From NCBI GenBank assembly GCA_041595875.1, contig JBFHJN010000010.1, forward strand, positions 1 to 44,257: a stretch of DNA of 44,257 bases, given 5' to 3'. The translations under genes were made by a program, and so were the position numbers. A model generated the notes under the pieces. That model was not told where the DNA came from. It did no database searches and saw nothing but the letters and a program-made list of their open reading frames with translations. Shown piece after piece: positions 22,938 to 32,270 of the stretch. Each line of letters opens with the position of its first letter. The stretch's first letter is position 1. This DNA comes from UBA2279 sp041595875 (lineage in GTDB: Bacteria > Actinomycetota > Coriobacteriia > Anaerosomatales > Anaerosomataceae).

Positions 22938-25900
22938 CTACCCGCCCAGCATGGTCACGATGATCCCGTGCTCCTGGCCGTCGCTGCTTATGCGAACGCG
23001 TCCGTCAGCTGCGAGACGGCCGTCCAAGGTGACCCGCTCCACGCCGCGGTTGACGCCTCGCGGGTTCTCCACGCGGATCTTGTAGACAGAGCCGTTCACG
23101 CGGACATCCATCTCAAAAGACGGCCACGTCTTCGGGATGCACGGATCCACCGTGATATAGCGTTCGCCATTCTCGGCCACCATGCTCAGGCCCAAGATCG
23201 CGCCGACAGCCACACGGTAGAACCATGCGGCAGACCCCGTGTACCATGTCCACCCGCCCCGGCCTGTGTGAGGCTCCACGGCGTAGACGTCTGCGGCCAG
23301 CACGTACGGCTCAACGCAGTAGACATCCACGGCGGCGCGGTCTTTGGTGTGGTTGAGCGGGTTGATCAGGTCCAGAAGCGACACCGCCTGGTCGCCGTCA
23401 CCCATGAGCGCATGCGCGAGCACGACCCAGGCCGCCGCATGCGTGTATTGCCCGCCGTTCTCGCGAACACCCGGCACGTAGCCTTTGATGTAGCCGGGAT
23501 CGTGCGCCATCTTGTCGAACGGCGGCGTGAGCAGCCGGATCAGCCCGTCCTCCCATTGCACAAGCTGCTCGTCCACGGACTCGAGCGCTCGCCGGGCCCT
23601 GGATGGGTCGCCTTGCCCGGAGATCATCGCCCATGCCTGCGCGATAGCGTCGATGCGGCACTCGTCGTTCTCGGCGCTGCCCAGCGGTGTCCCGTCATCG
23701 AAGAACGCCCGTCGATACCACGCGCCGTCCCATCCCTCGCGTTCGATCGCCGAGACGAGACCCGACGCCCGGGCGATGTACTCCCCGGCGCGCTCGTCGT
23801 CCCCGCGCACCTTTGCGACCTGAGCGAACGCCCGCAGGGTCACGTCGAGGAACCAGGCGAGCCACACGCTTTCGCCTTGACCGCCGATCCCGACACGGTT
23901 CATGCCGTCGTTCCAGTCGCCTCCACCCATGAGGGGCAGGTCGTGTGCGCCAAGCGGGCGCCCGGCCTCCAGCGCCGCAACGCAGTGATCGTAGACGGTA
24001 GCCAGCCTGGTTGAGGGCTGCGGCTGCAAGTACGCGTCCTCCCTGCCTTCGGGCACGGCGGGCCCTTCAAGGTACGGGGTCTCGACGTCCAGGATGCTCA
24101 GGTCGCCCGTCATCCGGATGTACTCGGCGACCACGTAGGGCAACCAGTGTCGGTCATCGGTGAACCGGGTCCGCACGCCTCGGCCCGAGTACGGCTGCCA
24201 CCAGTGCAGCACGTCGCCTTCGGGGAACTGGCGGCGGGAGGCCTCGATGATGTGCTCCCGGACAAGGTCGGGCCGCGTGTACATGAGCGCCAGGCAGTCT
24301 TGAAGCTGGTCGCGGAAGCCCAACGCGCCGGAGGACTGGTAGGTAGCGCTTCTGCCCCAGAAACGACACGCCAGCGACTGGTACAGCACAGGGCCGTTGA
24401 GCAGCGCATCCAGCGCCGCATCCGACGTTCGCACCTTGACGGCGTCCAAGATCGCATCCCAGTGGCCGCGTGTCTCGGCAAACATCTCCACCACCACGCC
24501 GCTCTCGCGGTAACGCCGGACCAGGTCGTGCGCGTCCTCGATCGTCTCGGTCTGGCCGAGAAGGAATACGACCTCCGTGCCCTCACCCGGCTCCAGCGCG
24601 ATCCGGTGCATGAGCGCGCCGCAGTTGTCGATGAAGCGCCCGGTCTCCTCGCCCAGATGTCGACGGTCCATGGCCGCGGGATGGCGCGGGTCGCGGTTCC
24701 GGCCGACGAACTCGGTCCGGCTGGCGGTGTAGGAGTCGACCGTGCAGTCGCACGCGAGGAATGCCGGGAGTCCCGGGAAGTCCGCATTGAACCAGTTGTG
24801 AGCCAGGAGCATCTGCTCGTCGGCGTCCCACCAGGTGGTGACGCGCTGCTGGGCGTTGCTGCGCGAGTCGCCCAGGCTCCACTCGACGAACTGGGTGACC
24901 GAGAGCTCACGGCGTCGATCGGTCTTGTTGGTGAGGCGCAGTCTGGCCACGCGCACCGGATCGTGAGGAGGCACGAACCAGTCCAGCCGATGCTCGATGC
25001 CATGCGTGGTGTGCTCAAAACGGCTGTAGCCACGTCCGTGCCGAATGACGTAGGGCTGCTCGTCCCTGATAGGCAGGAGCGTGGGGCACCACAGCTCGCC
25101 GGTACGCTCGTCCCGGACGTAGAGCACTTCTCCCGAGCCGTCGGACACAGGGTCGTTGTTCCACGTCGTGATGCGGTTCTCGTGGGAGTTCTTCGCCCAG
25201 GTGCAGCCTATCCCGGCACCGGAGACCATAGAGCCGAACCCGGCGTTGGCCATCACGTTGATCCATGGCGCCGGCGTGGTCTGGTCGCCCTCGAGCACGA
25301 TGACGTACTCGCCTGTGTCGGGGTCAAAGCCGCCCACGCCGTTGTCGAAGGTGAGCGCGGGCCGGGTGAAGGGCTCCGCGACGTCGATGATCGGGTTGTC
25401 TGTGGGAATGAACGCATCAGACATCGGCGGCCGATGACCGCGTTGATTGAGCTGGAGCAGCAGCGGTCCGCTGTCGCCCACCAGGACCACCCGGGCCACG
25501 CTTTCAAGCAGGTTGCTCACCTCGGCGGGCATCTGGTCGGCGGTGCGCAGGAACACCCCGCCGGGTCGATCGACCAGCTGCAGGGCATGGCCGGTGCGCA
25601 TCAGCGTGCGCAGTCGGCCGTCCAGCTCAGAAGAGTAGGCGCTCGCCTTGGTGTTCAGGATGACGAGGTCGGCGATGAAGCCCTTGCTGCGCCAGTACTG
25701 GTGGGCGAGGAGCGCCTGGCGGACCAGCGGCGTCTCGTCGAGCCGTTCCACCTTCACCAGCATGATGGGCAGATCACCGGAGATGCCCAGCGACCACAGC
25801 CCGGACATCGGCAGCCGGTTCTCGGTGGGCGTGACCACCTTGAGGCGGGATGCCGGGTCGGTGAGCAGCATCCGGGAGGCCAGACGCTGGAAGGTCACGG

Positions 25901-28900
25901 CCTCTTCCGGGGTGACGCCCAGGTCTCGCAGCTCGATCTGGCTGGTGGACCAGGCAAGGTCAGCCGCGCGCTGGGCGCTGCGGATGTCGTGGTACTTCTC
26001 GGCAAGGGCGACCGCGCGTTCCCGGCTGCTTGCAGCGCCGGTGACGTAGGCGACATGCGCTGTCTCGCCGGGTCCGACCGTCAGCACCTGGCGGATCGAG
26101 CAGATGGGGTCGAGCACGGCGCCCACGGTTCCCGAGAGCTGGCCCGAACCCCAGATGGCGTTGGCGCTCGCGGGCGTGTGCAACCGGCCGAGGAACCGCG
26201 CGCGGTCCGTCTCAAAGGCCCACTCGCATCGCTCGCCCGGGTCGCATGCCAGCGTGTGGAAGCCCCAGTCGCGCCGTTCTTCCGCCGAGCGGGGCCGCCG
26301 TGTGAACAGCAGGGTCTCCAGCGACTCGACCGCCTCGGTCTCAACGAACAGGTTGCTGAAGGCCTTGTGCGCGTGATCGGCGCCGCGGTCGGCGAGGGTG
26401 ACCTCGAAGTAGCTGGTGACTTCCAATTCCAGCGTGGATCTCCCGTGGTTGGAGACCGCGATGCGGCGTATCTCGGCATCGTCTTCCGGCGAGACGATGA
26501 CCTCGGTGTAGGTCTCTATGTCCCCGTCGTTGCGGCGGAACTCGGCTTTGTCCGCCGAGAAGGTCACGTGGTAGTCGTCGGGCTCGGTGAGGGTGGGCTG
26601 GTAGGCGGAGGACCAGATAGCGCCGGTTCCCAGGTCTTTGAGGTAGACGAACGTTCCCCAGCAGTCGCGGGTGACGTCTTCGCGATACCGCGAGACGGTC
26701 TTGTCCATCCAGCGGCTGTATCCGCCGCCGCCGTTGGTGACCATCACTGAGTACGTGCCGTTGGACAGGAAGTGCGTTGCGGGCGTGGGCGTGTCAGCAA
26801 GCGGATACGCCCGCGTGACAGGTGGGGGCGTTTCGCGCACCGAGCGCACGAACTCGACTTCTTCCACTCGCGGTTCAGCCAGCGTCACCCGACGCGGTAT
26901 GCGCTCTTGCAACAGCAGCTCGGCGGAGCGCACCACCGGATCCGCATGGAAGCGCGCCACCATGCGGTCCTCGGTCAGCATGTTGCCCAGGGCGACCATG
27001 CTCATGCCCTGATGGTGCGCCATGTATGCGCGCACGATCGCTCGTTGCTTGCCGGCGGGAACCCGGCCCGGGGTGTAGTCGACCGCCTCGTAGTAGCCGT
27101 AGTGTCCTTCGGCGCCCTGTTTGGAGAGCGCCGCCAGGTTGTCGAGCGCCGCGGCCGGGTCGATGGGCAGCGCCAGCACGGTGGCGTACGGGGCGATGAC
27201 GATATCGTCGGACAGGCCGCGCTTCAGGCCCAGACCCGGCACCCCGAACGCCTGGTACTGATAGGTGAGCTCCACGTCTTTGGCGTTGAAGGCGGACTCC
27301 GAGACACCCCACGGCACGCCTCGCTGCTTCCCGTATTGGATCTGGCGACGGACGACGTTGTGGTAGGTCTGGTTGAGCAGCGTGCCGGGCCGGTCTTGCA
27401 TGACCAGTCGTGGCATCAGGTACTCGAACATGCTGGCGCTCCAGCTGACCAGCGCCTTGCCGCCGCCGGTGTTGGTGATGGCTCTGCCGAGGCGGAACCA
27501 GTGCTCCTGCGGCACGTCACCTTTGGCGATGGCCAGGTAGCTTGCGAGTCGGCACTCTGAAGCAAGCATGTCGTAGAAGGACGCGTCGAGCTTTCCTTCC
27601 GCAGTGTTGAAGCCGATGGAGAACACCATCCGGCTGTGGTCGAACAGCATGCCGAAATCGGTGTTCTCATACATCTCGCGCGCGATGTCGCCGTCAAGGC
27701 GCAGTTCGGCCAGGAGGTGCCCGGCGGCAGCACGCCGTTCGCGAAGCGTGAAGGCGAGGTCGCGCGCCCACTCCGATGCAGCGCCTTCGTCTTCGGCAAG
27801 GTCGTCCAATGTGGTGAGGACGACTTCGAGCCCCTCGGCAAGGCCGACGAGACTGGGGACATTGGAGGTGAGCGGCGAGAGCGCGCGCTGCACGCCGGGG
27901 CCGTCTAGGCCCTCCGGGAGACGAAGCAGCAGGTCCGCCCACGGCATGTAGGTCTCGATGATGTCTTGCGCCCGGCGAAGCCCCGCCGCGACATTCTGGA
28001 CGGCATTACCCACGCGATGCAGCGCCACTGGATCGCCCTGGAGCGCGGCAACTCTGTCAGGGAGCGCCTGCGTCATCGCACCCAGGCCCCGCAGGGAGGC
28101 TGCCCACTGCCCCGCGTTGCCCGGCCGCTCCTCCATGTTCAGGCGTCGCAGGAGCTCTTCAAGCCCGACCCTTAGTCCGGCAACAGCCTCTGTGTCGCCA
28201 AGCCTGTCGCGTGCGGAGAGCATCTCTTCAAGCGCGACCCGGATGCTGTCCTCAAGGCCGTCGAGCACTTGCGGGCCGAGCATGGGTCCCTCGGCCAGCT
28301 CTGCGAGCCCCACTCTGAGAGCGACAAGATGTCCGGCCAGATTGCCGCTGTCCACTGTGGAGACATACGTGGGGCGTAGCGGCTGCAGTGTGAGGGTGTC
28401 GTACCAGTTGTAGAAGTGGCCCCGGAAGCGCTCCAGGCCCGCCATGGTCTGCAGCGTCTGAGAGGTGCGTTGCACGGCCTCGCTGATGCTGATGTAGCCC
28501 AGGTCGTGCGCGGTAAGGACCGCGATCAGCTGCAGGCCGATGTTGGTGGGCGATGTGCGGTGCGCAACCTCGCCTTTCGGCTCTTCTTGGTAGTTGTCGG
28601 GGGCCAGCCAGTGATCCTCGGCGGTCACGAACGTCTCGAAGAAGCGCCAGGTCTTGCGGGCCATACGCCGCATCGACTTCACATCACGACTTGTGATCGC
28701 CGGCTGTTGGGGTTCGATGGGCATGCTGGCACGCCATGCCGAGAAGGGCCCGGTGAGCCACAACGCCAGCAGCGGTGCGCCGGACGCGAGCGAGATGGGG
28801 TCGAAGACCGCAGCCAGCGTCATGCCCGCGATCGTCACTGCAAGACCGGGCCACATCCGGCGGACGAAGCCTTCTGCGGAGTTGCCCAGGCGACGCTCGA

Positions 28901-31685
28901 CGTCGGCCGCGGTCTCCCACTCAAGCAGGTTGCGACGGGAGAAGATCATCCGCCACAAAGAGCGGATCATCGCGTCCGCCATCAGCCAGGCCTGGTGTGG
29001 CAGCACCGCGAGAGAGAGCAGCGCGCGCACGGTGTCCCGCCAGAAGTCCCGGACGATGGAGTGGGCGTCGCCACGGACCTGCGCGCCTCTGGGCCGGAAG
29101 AGCAGGGAGTCGGCCACGCTGAAGTAGACGGGGAAGAACACGATCGCCAGCACGACCGTGAGCACGCACCAGTCCGGACCCGGCAACAGAATCCAGCTCG
29201 CGAAGACGAACAGCATCATGGCGGGCGGGAACAGCGAGCGACGCAGGTTGTCGATGATCTTCCAGCGATGCAGCGCCGAGAGAGGATTGGCCTGGTGGCC
29301 GTTCGCGGTGGGTACTCTCGGCAGTAGCCAGGGAAGCGTCTGCCAGTCGCCCCGGACCCAACGGTGGAGTCGTGCGGAGTGCGAGGCGTAGCTTGCCGGC
29401 TGGTCGTCGAGCACCTCGATGTCGCTGGCCAGAGCGGTCCGCAGATACGAGCCCTCCAGGAGGTCATGGGAGAGCAGCGTGTTCTCAGGGAACCTGTCCT
29501 CGAGCACCGTGTTGAAGATGTCGACCTCGAAGATGCCCTTACCGGTGAAACTGCCCTCGCCGAACACATCCTGATACGTGTCCGAGACGGCCCCCGCATA
29601 CGGGTCGATACCGGTCACGCCCGAGTACAGCCATGCGAACAGCGAGCGTTCGGAGCCGTCCAATGACATCCCGACGCGGGGTTGCACAAGCCCGTAGCCG
29701 CGGTCGATCCGGTGTTTGGCGGGATCATAGTGGGCGCGATTCAAAGGATGGGCGATGGTGGAGATGAGCTTGCGTGCGCCGTCCCTTGGCAAGATCGTGT
29801 CCGAGTCCAGAGTGATGACGAAGGTGACGCCCGGCAAGAACGCCGGATCGCCTTCGCGTATCTCGAAGCTGGTATCCGTCGCGCCCCTCAGCAGCGCCGC
29901 GAACTCTGTGAGCGCACCGCGCTTCCTTTCCCAACCCATCCAGGCGTGCTCCACCTTGTTGTAGCGTCGTCCGCGTATGAAGAGGTGGAAAGGCCCGGTA
30001 CCGTTGGAGCCGTACTGCGCGTTCAGTGTGGCGATGCCGTTGGTGGCCGCCTCGATGATCGCCCTGTCGCCCGGGGCGTGACGGTCGTCGCCTCCACGCA
30101 GGTCACCCAGCAGCGCGAAGGCTATGTGCGGGTCGTTGTTGGCCAGATAAGCGACTTCCAGGTTGTCAATGACGTGCTGCGTGGCGTTCTGGGAGGTCAG
30201 CAGCGCCGGGATCACCACCATGGTGCGGTGCGCTTCTGCGATAGGCGCCCTGAAGTCGATCTTGGGCAGTATCCGGGCGGGCCATAGCGATGAGGCCAGG
30301 CGGTTCACCAGGTTGATGGCAAGATCCGATACCGGTATCAGGGCAAGGAGCACGACCACCGCAGAGCCCCAACCGCTCGCGCCCCTCTGGGCTACCAGCC
30401 AGCCCATCCCCAGGGCAAGCAGCACTGTGATGAGGGTGAGCAGCCCCCAGTAGATCAGCCCGCGGCGCGCAAGAGGGCCACGATAGGCGATCTCCCGTTT
30501 GCGTGGGCGGTAGTCGATGCTCGCTTCAAGCCGGTAGCGTCCCTCCGATATAAGGTAGTAGCCCACATGGCCCGCTACCGGATCCGCGGGATCGCGGACC
30601 AGCGCGTCCAACGCCCAGCCCATGACCGCCTCGGCCACCGCGATCTCGCTACGGCCGCACCGCGAGGCCAGCCCCTCTATCGCGTGGCGGTACCGGTCGC
30701 GGGACGCGAACTCCATGCGCGGATAGATGCCGGCCGGGTCTTGTTGGAGGATGTGCTCCACAAGCGAGCAGTCCTCGAAGAACTCCCTCCACTCCAGCGC
30801 GCTCAGGAAGCGGATGCTGGTGATGGAGTTGGCTATCGACACCTGGTCGGAGGCCTGGATCTGGTGCTCCGCCAAGACGAGCTGTTCAAGGTCGAGGCGA
30901 TGTTCTGCAAGATGCCGCTCCAGGTAGGCGATGACCGGCTCCACCGCAGGATCCTGACCACGGAGCCGCTGGAACAGGCGGATCACGAACACGGGGTCCA
31001 CGTCTTGGTGGGAGCGCTCTAGCTCTTCTAGCAGCCCCGGAAGGGCGCGCGGATCGCCGATGGTGGCCTCCAGGAGCCGGTTGGCCCATCGATCCGCACC
31101 GGTCCCGGCGTCATGGACGGCGCACGTCCGCATCGCCAGGCGGCGCAGGTTCTCCACCAGGCAGACGCGCAGCATGATGGGCACGGCCCAGACTTCGCCT
31201 ATCGAGAGAGGAGCTGACTGCTGGAACGCCATGATGAACCGGACAAGGCTCTCCCTGTCGACACGAGCGTCGGTGTGGGTCACCAGCGAGGTCACGGTCT
31301 CGTAGATGCGCGGAAAGCCCTCAAGCGGTCCTGACGTCAGGCGGGCGAGTTCCATCCCGTACTCGGCAGGCAGATCGTCTTTGATCGCCCGTACCTGTTC
31401 TTCGATGAGGTAGAAGTTGTCCAGCAGCCACTCTGCGGCCACCGAAACGGGGACATCCGCGCGTACGTCTTTGGCCATGTCCGAGTAGAACGCTCGCAGA
31501 TAGGTATGCGCGCGCGTGGTCACGTCGATGAGCGGTGTGGGCTTCGGTCCGCCCTCGGTCGTCCACTGTTGTGTGTGACCGAGTCGCCGGGCGATCTGTT
31601 CCAGCCGGTCGCCGGTCAGCAGCTCGCCCCTCAGCGGCAGGTTGCCGGCTGCGAGAACGGCGTGCTCGTAGTGCTCGGCTGCCAT
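22938..31685 (-). CDS. ndvB: Cyclic beta-1,2-glucan synthase-like protein (NdvB family, GT84-GH94)
   Basis: This 2,915-residue membrane protein is the size of Brucella Cgs and Rhizobium NdvB. In order it has a helical N-terminal region; two transmembrane helices (about 415-460); and a GT84 glycosyltransferase with VITLDSDTILPRDGARKLI (about 628) and the acceptor motif HRWVRGDWQ (about 775). Further helices (about 800-950) and a glycoamylase-like domain (about 1030-1560, DWLAPDNYQE) follow. Last come two carbohydrate-binding Glyco_transf_36 modules (about 1660 and 2180) and a GH94 catalytic domain with GDWNDGMNRVG (about 2592). In NdvB enzymes the GT84 part polymerises beta-1,2-glucan from UDP-glucose and the GH94 part trims it by phosphorolysis. 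Start ATG 31685 is chosen because GGAGGG lies 9-10 nt upstream and the extension to 31826 is poor protein sequence. Cyclisation in a Gram-positive-type cell is uncertain. Confidence 0.9.
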   Translation of the reverse strand: MAAEHYEHAVLAAGNLPLRGELLTGDRLEQIARRLGHTQQWTTEGGPKPTPLIDVTTRAHTYLRAFYSDMAKDVRADVPVSVAAEWLLDNFYLIEEQVRAIKDDLPAEYGMELARLTSGPLEGFPRIYETVTSLVTHTDARVDRESLVRFIMAFQQSAPLSIGEVWAVPIMLRVCLVENLRRLAMRTCAVHDAGTGADRWANRLLEATIGDPRALPGLLEELERSHQDVDPVFVIRLFQRLRGQDPAVEPVIAYLERHLAEHRLDLEQLVLAEHQIQASDQVSIANSITSIRFLSALEWREFFEDCSLVEHILQQDPAGIYPRMEFASRDRYRHAIEGLASRCGRSEIAVAEAVMGWALDALVRDPADPVAGHVGYYLISEGRYRLEASIDYRPRKREIAYRGPLARRGLIYWGLLTLITVLLALGMGWLVAQRGASGWGSAVVVLLALIPVSDLAINLVNRLASSLWPARILPKIDFRAPIAEAHRTMVVIPALLTSQNATQHVIDNLEVAYLANNDPHIAFALLGDLRGGDDRHAPGDRAIIEAATNGIATLNAQYGSNGTGPFHLFIRGRRYNKVEHAWMGWERKRGALTEFAALLRGATDTSFEIREGDPAFLPGVTFVITLDSDTILPRDGARKLISTIAHPLNRAHYDPAKHRIDRGYGLVQPRVGMSLDGSERSLFAWLYSGVTGIDPYAGAVSDTYQDVFGEGSFTGKGIFEVDIFNTVLEDRFPENTLLSHDLLEGSYLRTALASDIEVLDDQPASYASHSARLHRWVRGDWQTLPWLLPRVPTANGHQANPLSALHRWKIIDNLRRSLFPPAMMLFVFASWILLPGPDWCVLTVVLAIVFFPVYFSVADSLLFRPRGAQVRGDAHSIVRDFWRDTVRALLSLAVLPHQAWLMADAMIRSLWRMIFSRRNLLEWETAADVERRLGNSAEGFVRRMWPGLAVTIAGMTLAAVFDPISLASGAPLLALWLTGPFSAWRASMPIEPQQPAITSRDVKSMRRMARKTWRFFETFVTAEDHWLAPDNYQEEPKGEVAHRTSPTNIGLQLIAVLTAHDLGYISISEAVQRTSQTLQTMAGLERFRGHFYNWYDTLTLQPLRPTYVSTVDSGNLAGHLVALRVGLAELAEGPMLGPQVLDGLEDSIRVALEEMLSARDRLGDTEAVAGLRVGLEELLRRLNMEERPGNAGQWAASLRGLGAMTQALPDRVAALQGDPVALHRVGNAVQNVAAGLRRAQDIIETYMPWADLLLRLPEGLDGPGVQRALSPLTSNVPSLVGLAEGLEVVLTTLDDLAEDEGAASEWARDLAFTLRERRAAAGHLLAELRLDGDIAREMYENTDFGMLFDHSRMVFSIGFNTAEGKLDASFYDMLASECRLASYLAIAKGDVPQEHWFRLGRAITNTGGGKALVSWSASMFEYLMPRLVMQDRPGTLLNQTYHNVVRRQIQYGKQRGVPWGVSESAFNAKDVELTYQYQAFGVPGLGLKRGLSDDIVIAPYATVLALPIDPAAALDNLAALSKQGAEGHYGYYEAVDYTPGRVPAGKQRAIVRAYMAHHQGMSMVALGNMLTEDRMVARFHADPVVRSAELLLQERIPRRVTLAEPRVEEVEFVRSVRETPPPVTRAYPLADTPTPATHFLSNGTYSVMVTNGGGGYSRWMDKTVSRYREDVTRDCWGTFVYLKDLGTGAIWSSAYQPTLTEPDDYHVTFSADKAEFRRNDGDIETYTEVIVSPEDDAEIRRIAVSNHGRSTLELEVTSYFEVTLADRGADHAHKAFSNLFVETEAVESLETLLFTRRPRSAEERRDWGFHTLACDPGERCEWAFETDRARFLGRLHTPASANAIWGSGQLSGTVGAVLDPICSIRQVLTVGPGETAHVAYVTGAASSRERAVALAEKYHDIRSAQRAADLAWSTSQIELRDLGVTPEEAVTFQRLASRMLLTDPASRLKVVTPTENRLPMSGLWSLGISGDLPIMLVKVERLDETPLVRQALLAHQYWRSKGFIADLVILNTKASAYSSELDGRLRTLMRTGHALQLVDRPGGVFLRTADQMPAEVSNLLESVARVVLVGDSGPLLLQLNQRGHRPPMSDAFIPTDNPIIDVAEPFTRPALTFDNGVGGFDPDTGEYVIVLEGDQTTPAPWINVMANAGFGSMVSGAGIGCTWAKNSHENRITTWNNDPVSDGSGEVLYVRDERTGELWCPTLLPIRDEQPYVIRHGRGYSRFEHTTHGIEHRLDWFVPPHDPVRVARLRLTNKTDRRRELSVTQFVEWSLGDSRSNAQQRVTTWWDADEQMLLAHNWFNADFPGLPAFLACDCTVDSYTASRTEFVGRNRDPRHPAAMDRRHLGEETGRFIDNCGALMHRIALEPGEGTEVVFLLGQTETIEDAHDLVRRYRESGVVVEMFAETRGHWDAILDAVKVRTSDAALDALLNGPVLYQSLACRFWGRSATYQSSGALGFRDQLQDCLALMYTRPDLVREHIIEASRRQFPEGDVLHWWQPYSGRGVRTRFTDDRHWLPYVVAEYIRMTGDLSILDVETPYLEGPAVPEGREDAYLQPQPSTRLATVYDHCVAALEAGRPLGAHDLPLMGGGDWNDGMNRVGIGGQGESVWLAWFLDVTLRAFAQVAKVRGDDERAGEYIARASGLVSAIEREGWDGAWYRRAFFDDGTPLGSAENDECRIDAIAQAWAMISGQGDPSRARRALESVDEQLVQWEDGLIRLLTPPFDKMAHDPGYIKGYVPGVRENGGQYTHAAAWVVLAHALMGDGDQAVSLLDLINPLNHTKDRAAVDVYCVEPYVLAADVYAVEPHTGRGGWTWYTGSAAWFYRVAVGAILGLSMVAENGERYITVDPCIPKTWPSFEMDVRVNGSVYKIRVENPRGVNRGVERVTLDGRLAADGRVRISSDGQEHGIIVTMLGG

Positions 31686-31789
31686 CCTCTTCCGCCCTCC
31701 CTCTCGGCTCGTCCCCCTGTGTTGGCCTAAGACCTTATTGTGCCACGTATTCCCCAACACGGACGCTCTAGCCAGGCACGTTCCTTGCT

Positions 31790-31795
31790 TATACT
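31790..31795 (+). promoter_or_regulatory. -10 element TATACT upstream of the selenoprotein gene
   Basis: TATACT lies 43 nt before ATG 31839, giving a leader of about 37 nt with AAGGAGG at 31827-31833. The -35 region is weak. The divergent ndvB promoter shares this 153-nt spacer. Confidence 0.5.
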
Positions 31796-31838
31796 GTATG
31801 GGGTATGCCTTTTCTTGACGGCTCACAAGGAGGAACGG

Positions 31839-32270
31839 ATGACTCGCAACAACCGGCTCACGATCCTGGGCGTCATGTTGATGTTCGCCATGCTGGTCCT
31901 GTCCGCCTGCAGTTCTGAGACAACGGTTCAGAACAACGACTCTACCCAGACCGACACGGTAGAGGTTGCTGCTGCAGAACCTGCAGACAGCGGACTACCC
32001 GTGATGTATGAGTTCTATACCGACTGGTGACCCTCGTGCAAAGAGATGCAGCCTGTGGTCGACAGGCTCAAGGACGAGTACGAAGGCAAGGTCGAGTTCA
32101 AACTCTATGACGTCGAGAAGAGCGAAGAAGGGGCCGAGGTAGCCCAGGGCTACGGTGTGCAGGTAGTCCCCACGTTCGTGTTCACCAACGCTGACGGGAG
32201 CTTCTCGGATCAAGTCGTGGGCGCACTCACAGAAGAACGGTTGCGCGCATCCCTGGATGCCCTGCGATAG
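31839..32270 (+). CDS. Thioredoxin-like lipoprotein with in-frame TGA: predicted selenoprotein (WUPSC)
   Basis: ATG 31839 (AAGGAGG 5 nt upstream) opens a frame that reaches TGA at 32028-32030 and continues unbroken in the same frame to TAG at 32268-32270, for 143 residues with residue 64 as selenocysteine. Residues 1-23 form a lipoprotein signal, with lipobox LSAC and Cys24 for lipidation. A low-complexity Thr/Asp/Glu linker (25-53) leads to a thioredoxin fold: MYEFYTDW-U-PSCKEMQPVVDRL, then VEFKLYDVEKSEEG, the cis-proline segment GVQVVPTFVFTN, and a final helix. The TGA sits exactly at the first cysteine of WCxxC, so the site becomes U-P-S-C. The protein would be membrane-anchored outside the cell with thiol-disulfide or peroxide-linked redox activity. 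It is divergent to ndvB; no selenium-insertion gene is visible nearby. The alternative is a nonsense mutation in an ordinary thioredoxin gene. Confidence 0.85.
32033..32078 (+). promoter_or_regulatory. Predicted bacterial SECIS element
   Basis: Immediately after the TGA the RNA can fold with a lower stem CTCGT (32033-32037) with ACGAG (32074-32078), an asymmetric internal loop, and a perfect upper stem AGCCTGT (32050-32056) with ACAGGCT (32062-32068). The apical loop is GGTCG. The loop starts 27 nt after TGA, inside the range known for bacterial SECIS elements, and GGUC resembles the loop bound by SelB in E. coli fdhF. All of it lies in coding sequence, as bacterial elements do. Confidence 0.75.

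Noticed and set aside
24147..26750. Very long open frame (867 codons) on the plus strand inside ndvB
   Set aside because: It is antisense to the glycosyl hydrolase part of ndvB. High-GC codon bias keeps that frame open, the protein is Arg/His/Gly-rich, and no domain or ribosome site is present.
28416..29327. 303-codon plus-strand frame inside ndvB
   Set aside because: Antisense shadow of the GT84 region with low-complexity composition and no recognisable motif.
31839..32030. Reading the gene as a short protein ending at the TGA, or as a nonsense-mutated pseudogene
   Set aside because: The active-site cysteine would be missing, the downstream half has no ribosome site of its own, and a SECIS-like hairpin follows the TGA.
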